Assembly: GCA_009767595.1 (NCBI GenBank)
Contig: VSDK01007345.1
Location: forward strand, 94,921 to 158,920
DNA length: 64,000 nucleotides
Direction of reading: 5' to 3'
Source: Symbiodinium kawagutii
Lineage: Eukaryota > Sar > Dinophyceae > Suessiales > Symbiodiniaceae
Shown here: one piece after another, positions 56,623 to 64,000 of the stretch
How the letters are laid out: each line of letters begins with the position of its first letter
Numbering within the stretch: position 1 is the stretch's first letter
The notes under the pieces: model-generated
Database searches by the model: none
Told to the model about the DNA's origin: nothing
Seen by the model: the letters and a program-made list of their open reading frames with translations, nothing else
Translations under genes and position numbers: made by a program

Positions 56623-56719
56623 CATGCCTAACCACCATTCACAGCTCCACCTCTCAACGGATAAGCCATCTCAAAGCGCCTCGGATTTCTACAATCCGCC
56701 AGTTGAGTTTCCCCCGTAG

Positions 56720-56789
56720 CTGAGCCGGTGCAACACCGGATGATCTATGACCGGGATCCGGGGATGCCGTGCGGCAAATTATGCGCCTG
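56720..56789 (+). CDS. Exon with strong donor
   Basis: After CCCCCGTAG the frame reads EPVQHRMIYDRDPGMPCGKL then CA, and GTAAGGGG follows at 56790. Confidence 0.55.
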
Positions 56790-57002
56790 GTAAGGGGCGA
56801 AGATAAATGATTACTATGTAATCATAATGGTTCATGGTGATGGCTAGATGGGTGGGTGATAACCAACAATCCACAAGATGATAGATAAAGAATAAGCTAC
56901 TAGTGATGAAACTAATAGTAGTGATGAATGCAGTTTTCGTAATATGCTTGTTGAAATTTATTGGGTAGTGATGGTTACCACTGGCTATCCAGTTGCTGCC
57001 AG
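56790..57002. other. Intron
   Basis: Short intron with TG-rich beginning; no exon. Confidence 0.4.
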
Positions 57003-57157
57003 GCTGTTCAGTTGCCATTGCGGTCAGCAACCATTCAGCGGTGGCAGTGCCAGGCAGCAATGGAGAGCCCCTCCAGAGTGTGCTTCCGCCTCGTTTCGTT
57101 GCACTGTCGGGTGCAGCACTAGCCATGCAACGGCCATGCGAAGCGAGCGCTTGCCAG
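57003..57157 (+). CDS. Exon
   Basis: After GCTGCCAG the frame reads CSVAIAVSNHSAVAVPGSNG then EPLQSVLPPRFVALSGAALA and MQRPCEASACQ, before a GTACGG donor at 57158. A competing frame is open but less convincing. Confidence 0.55.
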
Positions 57158-57686
57158 GTACGGTGGTTTGCATCTCGGTCCCAGCAGAGGACGCCAAGAT
57201 GCCATGGTTCACCCCGAATGGTTGGGCGTATGGCGATTTTTTGGGGCCCATTACAATCTGGGGCTATGGTGCGACATATTAAACCCAAGCATCATGAGCT
57301 TTTGAACCAAGCATTACGCGTACCAACCAACATGAACTGTCCTGATCAATGATATTTCATTGTTTGATAATGATGGTCAGTGATGGGAAATGGCGATGAA
57401 TGATGGTTGATGAAGATAGTTGTTGATCACCAACCATCATGCATCGCCATCATCGTCATCATCATCGTTGTCATCATCGTCATCATCATCATCACCACCA
57501 TCATCATCATCATCATCATCATTATCACCATCATCATCATCATCATCATCATCATTATCATCAGCGTCATCATCATCATCATGTTGAATGAGTTCAATCA
57601 TCAATAACCATCACTTTTGGCAGGTACCACATGGTACCACCCCTTCAGAAACGACGAGTGGATCGCTTCCACATCACCGCCTCCAG
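57158..57686. repeat. Intron with long hairpin and (CAT)n array
   Basis: 57370-57415 (GATGGGAAATGGCGATGAAT, GATGGTTGATGA) is nearly complementary to 57428-57475 (CACCAACCATCATGCATCGC, CATCATCG). 57450-57580 continues as a CAT repeat. Confidence 0.75.
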
Positions 57687-57770
57687 GAGTTACACGACGA
57701 AGCACGAAAGCTCCTGGACGACTTCAAGGAGGTGAACGAGGGGCAACGAGGGGCCTCGGGAGCTGATTCG
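57687..57770 (+). CDS. Coiled-coil exon
   Basis: After GCCTCCAG the frame reads ELHDEARKLLDDFKEVNEGQ then RGASGADS; donors GTGAAC at 57732 or GTCCAA at 57771. Clear heptad pattern. Confidence 0.7.
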
Positions 57771-57817
57771 GTCCAACCAACAGTGGTAGCAGCGTACGTT
57801 TCTGGAGATATCGGGGC

Positions 57818-57888
57818 CCGTTTCTCAACCATATATAGGTGTCGTAAACCAGCCATTTTTTGAGCCCCGAATTTTCTGAGAAACCACC
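57818..57888. mobile_element. Family B element (copy 6, shortened)
   Basis: CCCGTTTCTCAACCATATAT to TTTTCTGAGAAACCACC; about 70 bp with diverged interior. Confidence 0.5.
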
Positions 57889-59043
57889 ATATGATGAAGA
57901 AACTCTGGTAGCTTAACTATGGCAAAATAATTTTATAAATGACAAAATGTTGGATGTTCATTGTTAGAATGATTGACTAATTGATTATAAGTATGTTATG
58001 AACTTAACTATGAATAACTATGTTATGAACTTGCATAGAATGATTAATTCATTAATTATCATTGATTAATTGCAACTATGGCTAAGGATGGTGGATGGGG
58101 ATGCTTCAGTATAGCTGGCTGGTAGCTGTGCCCAGAGCCGGGCGAGCCGGGCCACAGGCTATCCCAAGGCCGGAGCGGTGCCAGGAGTGGACCCCAGGAG
58201 TGTCCACCGGTTTTCATTCTGGTATCACCTACTGAACGGAACTATGCTAACTACATAATAGATGAACTCACTCTGGTTTTCATTCTGGTTTTTTATCATA
58301 GATGCCGCTTATCTACAATTCTGCGGTCTTAACAGCCCGTGGCAAAACCATTGTCGACAGGTTCAAGTTTAAAGAAATTTTAGCTGGGAAGTACCATTGT
58401 CATCCAGTATCGGGCAATATCAATCATACCCAACGAGTGCTGGCCATCAATGACCAAGATCGATTATCAAAGTCAGCATTGCATCAACCGAACCATTGTG
58501 AACCTTCGTTTGCAAGTAATCAAGAAAGGTTGATACAATCGCCACACTGCTAGTTGAAGTCAATGATCACCAAGAATCGCCAAGTTGTGAATTCCATCAA
58601 TCACTGTCTTTCCAGCCTTTATCAACCTGTGTTAACTAGTTATTAACATGTTACTACTTGGTGGTGTACAACGTGTGTTCTTGTCCCTAGTTTTTGGGAT
58701 GGTGGATTGATTCACTAATATGCTCATAGGGGTTGCATGTTGTTTCCTATATGGAAACGAAGGTCGGTGTTTGCTGCGGTTCCCCGCCACCGCCGACGGC
58801 TTTGATGGGGATCGTAAGCACCAACCAGTAATTATCATCATTAACTCTATGACAAAACAGTAAAAGATTATCAGTTGCTCATCATTACATTACATACTAT
58901 TGCTCGCCGTTCTTGACCGTTAGCCAATAAGTGTCATTATTAGCCTTTGTAACCATCATTATCGCTTTTATTAAGCCATTATTAAACCAAATTAACCAAC
59001 AATTTACCACCACTTACAAGCACCAGCCGCCGGCTATCATCAG
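57889..59043. other. Intron with small exon candidate and an interrupted element
   Basis: AT-rich AATGATTAATTC repeats at 57960-58075. A GC-rich patch at 58158-58200 follows CCACAG (AIPRPERCQEWTPG). A split family A copy lies at 58655-58829. 58930-59020 is AC-rich before the next exon. Confidence 0.45.
58655..58829. mobile_element. Family A element interrupted by a GC-rich insert (copy 8)
   Basis: Left end TTGGTGGTGTACAACG and interior CTCATAGGGGTTG are followed by about 70 bp of unrelated, partly GC-rich sequence (CTGCGGTTCCCCGCCACCGC, then GATCGTAAGC) before the right end AAGCACCAACCAGT. Confidence 0.5.
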
Positions 59044-59131
59044 CGCCAGTTGGCTGCGAGGCAATCGAGGCTCCTGGACCCAGATTGGCCTATGCGGAGG
59101 GCCCCGCAAGGGCAGTGCTTTGCAAGGCACG
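59044..59131 (+). CDS. Basic helical exon
   Basis: After CTATCATCAG the frame reads RQLAARQSRLLDPDWPMRRA then PQGQCFARH, with GT donor at 59132. Confidence 0.6.
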
Positions 59132-59218
59132 GTGGTCTGATTCACTGGTTCTTACCACTCAGGATTCATAATTTGATAATAGGAGATAATCACTAACAAT
59201 AGTGGTTAAATAACTACT

Positions 59219-59310
59219 CGCTGGTGGTTTGATTGACATTCCCTCGTAATCATTAACAAATGGTTGATTGACTAATGTTTTTGATAGGGGTGGCTCAACC
59301 ACCAACCAGT
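59219..59310. mobile_element. Family A element (copy 9)
   Basis: CGCTGGTGGTTTGATTGACA to GGTGGCTCAACCACCAACCA with interior ATTCCCTCGTAATCATTAAC. Confidence 0.7.
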
Positions 59311-59507
59311 TAAGAGTGATAATTATTGGTTGGTGAATGCTCGAATGGTTAATCGGAATAGTTCATGATGCTTCACGATGGCTTTGTGGCCAACATGGAT
59401 CAACCTTGTTGGTGATTGTTCAAGAACCATGAAGAAACAAGAACTGCAACGACCATCATCAACCATGAATTGGCCCTACCCATGATGCTTGGGCATTGTT
59501 GGTTATC

Positions 59508-59618
59508 ATTCCCTAGGCTTCCAGTTACCATTATAACAGGTAACCAGCTGGTTTCTACCATTGTTGTTTGGGGTTGGTTACCTACGATTTCATGGTAACT
59601 GGAAGGGTAGGGATTGGC
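59508..59618. mobile_element. Family C palindromic element (copy 2)
   Basis: CCCTAGGCTTCCAGTTACCA to TGGTAACTGGAAGGGTAGGG, flanked by ATT on both sides. Over its whole length it reads as the reverse complement of 53539-53646 with few changes. Confidence 0.85.
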
Positions 59619-59678
59619 AGTTCACCACTGGTTTGATTCGTTGGATGGTTGGTTCTGGATGGCTATCTTCCCCCGCAG

Positions 59679-59824
59679 AACTGCAGGTCCACCTCGTTCC
59701 GCTGGAGTTTCCCAATTGCCATGGGAAACAGTTGCGACACATGCAAGGGGCTGAGCTGCATCAAGCTGTGAGCTGGCAAGCGGTCAGCAAGGACCTATGG
59801 AAAGAACAGATTCCTGGAGCATGA
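59679..59824 (+). CDS. Exon, possibly terminal
   Basis: After CCCCGCAG the frame reads LQVHLVPLEFPNCHGKQLRH then MQGAELHQAVSWQAVSKDLW and KEQIPGA before TGA at 59822-59824. Confidence 0.55.
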
Positions 59825-60329
59825 TGAGATTACGGCTATGTTGCGGGTGTTGTTCATCATCATTGCTATCATGTGGGTCATCATGTTGACCATTTTCGTC
59901 ATCATCATGATGTCAATTTTCGCATTCTCAGTTATCATCATTTGTTGCATCATCAAATCACCATACTTCCACCTTGAGAGGATCTTCATTTTGCATCCCT
60001 CGTCACACTGACGGTCGCCCAACGAGCGCCGAGGTTGAGCAAAGTGCCAGAGAGCGACACCAGCCCTTCGGCGGCAACGGCTTGGCCCAGCTCGGGTGGT
60101 ACCGATGTTGCGCTTGGCTCGGTTCTGTGTTCGTGATGGTTCGATGATTCGAACCGAGCTGGTTTGATGATGGTTGATGGTCAGTGATGGTTTTGTGATG
60201 CTTTGTGATGGTTTAACGAACGGCTTGATTATAAATGAAGGCCAGTGATGGTTTCTTGCTGTTCCTTCTCGGAAGAAACTGCTAGAAAGCAACGGTGCAC
60301 GACTGGTTATGTGTTTCTGTTGTTTGCAG
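59825..60329. other. Intron or spacer with one exon candidate
   Basis: 60005-60100 is GC-rich; the plus frame TSAEVEQSARERHQPFGGNG looks protein-like. The rest is CATCAT/TGATGG-like. Confidence 0.4.
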
Positions 60330-60470
60330 CGTCTATTGCTACCGGATCTACAGGGGTCAGGGAGGACAGAAGGTTCATATCAAACGCATGTTCCTTCACG
60401 AGACCCAACCACATGCGCCAACCTTCCAACTGGGGGATTTGTGGATCTTCATAGGATTTCACATGGCATG
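60330..60470 (+). CDS. Exon
   Basis: After TGTTTGCAG the frame reads VYCYRIYRGQGGQKVHIKRM then FLHETQPHAPTFQLGDLWIF and continues to TGA at 60470. Convincing polypeptide; the donor is unclear (GA at 60451 or GT at 60438). Confidence 0.55.
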
Positions 60471-60649
60471 AGGAGTTGATCATAAGCTTCCTCTATCAAG
60501 ATGTATTGCTGTGTTGGTCATGTTCCTGTGAGTAATAAAATCGGATTTTTTGGTAGGGTTGATATACCATTACCACAACTACTCAGTATGAGCTACTCTC
60601 ATTCAACTCAGCAATGTCTCCAACTCCACTGCTGCCATTCCGAGAATCA

Positions 60650-60870
60650 ATCACTTCCAAAAAATGCAGTTTGGAATCGAACCTATTAAGCTGGCCATTG
60701 GTTGGGAGGAAGTCAAGGAGCCAGGGTTATTCCCATGCCTTTCTAATTGGGGAGTGCAGGAGCTACCAGGAGTGCCCTACCCAAATGGTAGCAATTGTGT
60801 TTTCTTTCCGGCCAATGTGTTTGATGATGGGATGCCCTTCATTGCCGGCGGCTCCCGCATGGTAAAAAAT
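60650..60870 (+). CDS. Exon candidate
   Basis: Frame reads MQFGIEPIKLAIGWEEVKEP then GLFPCLSNWGVQELPGVPYP and NCVFFPANVFDDGMPFIAGG. Coding character is good; edges not fixed. Function unknown. Confidence 0.5.
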
Positions 60871-61119
60871 GAAGGAGTTCACAACCATGAAGAAACATGA
60901 CCGGATGGATAGCCTCATAACGGAGATTTCACCACGAACCCACGATAGCTGGGTCAAGAGCCACCGCCATCCTCGGTGGAGGCGTGTGGATTTTGTGAAT
61001 TCGAATTCTGCAAGATCAGCTTGGATGAGGACATGAAACATGACAAAATGTTGCTTTCGTTGGCCTGTTGCGTCAACTCCCAAACACCCACTGGACACGT
61101 GACCTTGCGAGCCACAACG

Positions 61120-61206
61120 CGCAGCTGGAGGCTCCAAACAAGACAACCTCGTGTCCGCTGCACATTTCTGGATTCGCGACATTTTGGAACGTGAAAGGCG
61201 TAGACT
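61120..61206 (+). CDS. Helical exon candidate
   Basis: Frame reads QDNLVSAAHFWIRDILERER then RRLFML. Overlapping frames are open as well (ASHNAQLEAPNKTTSCPLHI), so the frame is a judgement. Confidence 0.4.
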
Positions 61207-61505
61207 ATTCATGCTATAGAATCAGTCCATACCGCAGTTTAAAAAATGCAGCTGGTCAACCTGAATGTTTGATGTCTCGAAGCACACTTTCTGAAAGTCA
61301 GTTCTCAGAGTGTGAACCATGTTCGCCAAACATTCGATGTCGAAAATTGATACAGTGGGCATCGCCGTGGCAAGAAAAACATAGAAAGACAAATCAGGGC
61401 ACTTCACAATTCGCAGCCGCCTATTCACGCAGGAGAATTGGCGGCTCCGATTTGTGAAGTGCCCTAGTTGGCAGCTCTTGGCAGTGCTGTTCGCTCACCG
61501 TCGCG
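61207..61505. other. Intron or spacer with an inverted repeat
   Basis: An inverted repeat pairs CAGGGCACTTCACAAT..GCAGCCGCC (61396-61421) with GGCGGCTCCGATTTGTGAAG (61441-61460). No firm exon. Confidence 0.4.
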
Positions 61506-62250
61506 GTGTCAGGTGAACCTTTGGATTATTTGGTGCCGTCGTTCCTCTTGTCAGTGGAACGTTGCTTCCCTTGGCAGATTGTCGAGGTGTCCCAGCTCGA
61601 GACTGAACCGCCTCGCGCATCTTTTCTTTGGAATGTAAATCGCTCCAAAGCTCACAGGCACAATGCGAAATACGCGAAACATCCATGGAAGTGCAGGTCC
61701 TGGTGTGTAATCCAAGTGAGCAGGAAGAGATTGGGAGGGATTTGGAACCAGCGAATGCCTTTTGAGCGGACTGAGATCATGACCTGCGGCTTTGATTCCG
61801 CTGGCAGCTCCATGGGCCTTGACCCTTGACACAGCTGCCGTGGGGCCATATCCCTGACCGACCGTACCTGCCTGGCACCGGACCGCCACTTGGCAAAGTC
61901 CTTTCTGAAGAATTTCCTTCACATGACGCAGCCAACATGGCCCGATTTGGCCGCCACCAACTCGTCAAGGGCCAAATTTTGGGTTCCCTTCGCCAAGGAC
62001 TTCGCATTCCCTGTGGAACGTGCGTTTGTGCTTCATTGAACAGACATGTTCATTCCTCTGCATACACGAGGCTGTAGCTGCAGTGATGGTGTGACGGCGA
62101 AGCTACAGGTGACCAATGGTTTTTGGGAGAGGAGAATTGGATTCGGGGGCCGTTGGGCATTCCATGGCATTCCCATTCATGTTCTCGTTTCGTTGGATTT
62201 CCCAACCTTGAGAGGTGCAGCACGAACCAGTTGGAGACGGCAGGTCTCGT
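61506..62250 (+). pseudogene. Long intronless coding-like stretch with frameshift and stop
   Basis: 61506-61829 is open (LDYLVPSFLLSVERCFPWQI, then WCVIQVSRKRLGGIWNQRMP). The best frame then shifts: 61850-62040 reads DRHLAKSFLKNFLHMTQPTW and AKFWVPFAKDFAFPVERAFV, hits a stop, and goes on in the same frame as LQVTNGFWERRIGFGGRWAF to about 62250. This looks like a decayed intron-poor gene copy; ordinary exons with unrecognised introns are the alternative. No spliced-leader remnant seen in front. Confidence 0.35.
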
Positions 62251-62364
62251 TTTGGGCCGTGCCGTCTCCAAGTGCTTCGTGCTGCGTCTGTGACATCAGG
62301 TGTGAAGGGTTCGATGAAATCCTGGGAGATTACTCTGGCTGCTCAGGCCGTGGCCCCGCGGCTG

Positions 62365-62540
62365 CGATGGGTCCAGCACCGCCTTTTCCAAGTTGACCAT
62401 CCAAGAGCAGGAGCTCGTGGAGCTGTGCGTGGCAACGGCATCAGCCGGCCCGCGGCGAAGCTGCCACGAGACAACCATGAGAGACATGGGCAATTCTCTG
62501 GAAGATGCATCGAAATCTCAGATGGAAAATGCACGAAAAT
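62365..62540 (+). CDS. Helical exon
   Basis: Frame reads STAFSKLTIQEQELVELCVA then TASAGPRRSCHETTMRDMGN and SLEDASKSQMENARK before TGA at about 62538. Coiled-coil character in the first part. Confidence 0.55.
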
Positions 62541-63849
62541 GACATATGACTCATATGACACTGAACTGGAGAAGCTTAAAATGATGAACATCCCCTGGAC
62601 ACCAGTTCACAGAAGTACTTTTTTGAGCCATTGCCGCATGAACCTAACTCGTTGTCAATTATCACTGACAGGCGGAATTAGTTCCATTAATGTGTGAGAT
62701 GAAATACCAATTTCGATTTGGAATGACCTCACTGGTTATCGGGGGCACGATTCGGCATGATCAAACCATGTGCGATACTCACAGCCTCTGCCAGTGACCA
62801 CGGTCCTTGAATCGCCAATATCATGAATCCTTTGAGCAGAAGCAAACCAGTTGCCGCTGGTTGACCAGTTGCTAGTTATAAATCATCAAGTGAGAAGACC
62901 CGATCCATCTTTGTTGGGATGTTCACCTTCCCTTTTTTGGATGATTGGTTATGACCTATGCCGCTATGCCCCCTCAAGTGAGAATATCACTCTTAACAAG
63001 TAATCGATTGCCACCATTGCTCATGATATCTCCCAAATGGTAAATTGGCCACCACGAAACTAATCACTAGGACACATTCTTGGCCAATAGCTGTTGGTGG
63101 TTACGAAAACCGAATCTCTAAGCTTACCATGTCAGCCATGACTTAGTCCCTTTTTTCATCATTACCAATCAGAATCAGTCCATGTTTGACCACCATGAGT
63201 TTAAATGTGCACCGTCCTTGACCAATGATTGTTGGTCTATCTTTACCAGCCACATTTTGACCATTATGCGTTTCATCCATGAGCTTCACATAGTTTTAAC
63301 ATGAAGAATTTCACTATGTGCAGCTATCTTAGTTCACCATATGAACCCATTATGGCTATGTGAGTTATCACTATCAATCACTATTAAACACTTATATATC
63401 AACCATACTTAACCATCATGAGTACTTTTCATTATCGACCATGATGAAGCAATCATGAACCACCATTAAGCCACCATTAACTACAATGATTATTTCATAC
63501 TTATGAAACCATCATTATTAACCATTATGAAACCATCATTGGTAGCCATTATGAAAACATCATTATGAAAACCATTCTGAAACCATCATTGCTTTTAGCT
63601 AACCTTTCCGAACCACCAGCATTGATCATGACAAAGGACGAAACCATCATGAACCATTCTTAACCCACTATATTTCACTGGTTGGTGGTTTCAAACATTT
63701 TTTATTTTCCTTAGTCTTTATTAACCATTTGTTGGTTCACTAACATTTTTCATGGGGGTTCAAACCACCAACCAGTTCACCATCACTATTGAACCATCTT
63801 CGACCTATCAACCATGGGTTTCACTACACTTCCCTGCCGGAAGTCACCG
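62541..63849. other. Intron: mixed then strongly AC-rich
   Basis: From about 63400 to 63670 the sequence is ACCATCATTATTAACCATTA-like. A family A copy lies at 63678-63777. No exon seen. Confidence 0.6.
63678..63777. mobile_element. Family A element (copy 10)
   Basis: CTGGTTGGTGGTTTCAAACA to GGTTCAAACCACCAACCAG, the most symmetrical copy. TTCAC precedes and follows it. Confidence 0.85.
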
Positions 63850-63945
63850 GATCCACCAGGCTGGATTCTCTTCACATCGCCTGGGGGCATTTGGCACCCT
63901 GCGTGGGCTTCGCTCAGCACGAGTGGCGTGCTGGTGCGTGGAGGG
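63850..63945 (+). CDS. Exon candidate at window end
   Basis: GC-rich patch between AC-rich (left) and TG-rich (right) intron sequence. The frame LDSLHIAWGHLAPCVGFAQH then EWRAGAWRV is preferred. Confidence 0.4.
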
Positions 63946-64000
63946 TTCGTTGATGATGGTAATGGGTATAAACATGGCTAAAAATGGTCATGAACATGGT

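Larger units (their letters stand above)
59132..59678. other. Intron with family A and C elements
   Basis: TG-rich start; family A copy at 59219-59310; family C copy at 59508-59618. No exon. Confidence 0.6.

Noticed and set aside
56700..56790. tRNA- or riboswitch-like GC-rich stem
   Set aside because: No cloverleaf could be drawn; the segment fits an exon between TAG acceptor and GTAAGG donor.

Overview
The window looks like nuclear DNA of a dinoflagellate (Symbiodiniaceae or a relative; genus not determinable). Reasons: GC-rich exons are split by many introns; at least one predicted intron is GA-AG; two intronless ORFs sit just downstream of sequences resembling the 3' end of the dinoflagellate trans-spliced leader; two genes belong to protein families I recognise as repetitive in dinoflagellate genomes; and all genes lie in two unidirectional blocks. 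No rRNA, tRNA, CRISPR array or bacterial operon was seen.

Left block (about 2.5-25 kb, all minus strand). A 151-bp satellite and a 38-bp degenerate satellite fill 1-1400. Then come a multi-exon transposase-like gene (2558-5777), a multi-exon lysine-rich protein (6079-9562), a multi-exon gene with a VELFAG motif (10226-11848), an array of six related exon-like units (13.7-15.0 kb), an unrecognised multi-exon gene (15474-19265), and a long intronless Pro/Ser/Ala-rich ORF ending in a HAD-phosphatase-like domain (20298-24963), followed by a truncated second ORF. The long ORF contains a ~690-bp duplicated segment with a 63-N gap that looks like an assembly artefact.

A divergent strand switch lies at about 24.96-25.73 kb. 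Right block (25.7-64 kb, all plus strand): about 40 short exons or exon candidates of 45-250 bp, many coding for coiled-coil or TPR-like helices, are scattered in very long introns. Gene boundaries are unclear; one coiled-coil gene may end at 31319, and TPR-like exons cluster at 43.8-47.5 kb. Two SL-tagged retrogenes (29876-30619, and 45475-46731 with an in-frame stop) sit inside this intron sea.

The most unusual signal is the intron architecture of the right block. Introns are degenerate arrays that are TG-rich (TGGTTGATGG-like) just after an exon and AC-rich (CCATCAACCA-like) just before the next, so each intron is roughly self-complementary end to end. Embedded in them are at least three families of ~100-bp elements with terminal inverted repeats, some with clean target-site duplications, which look like introner-type or MITE elements.
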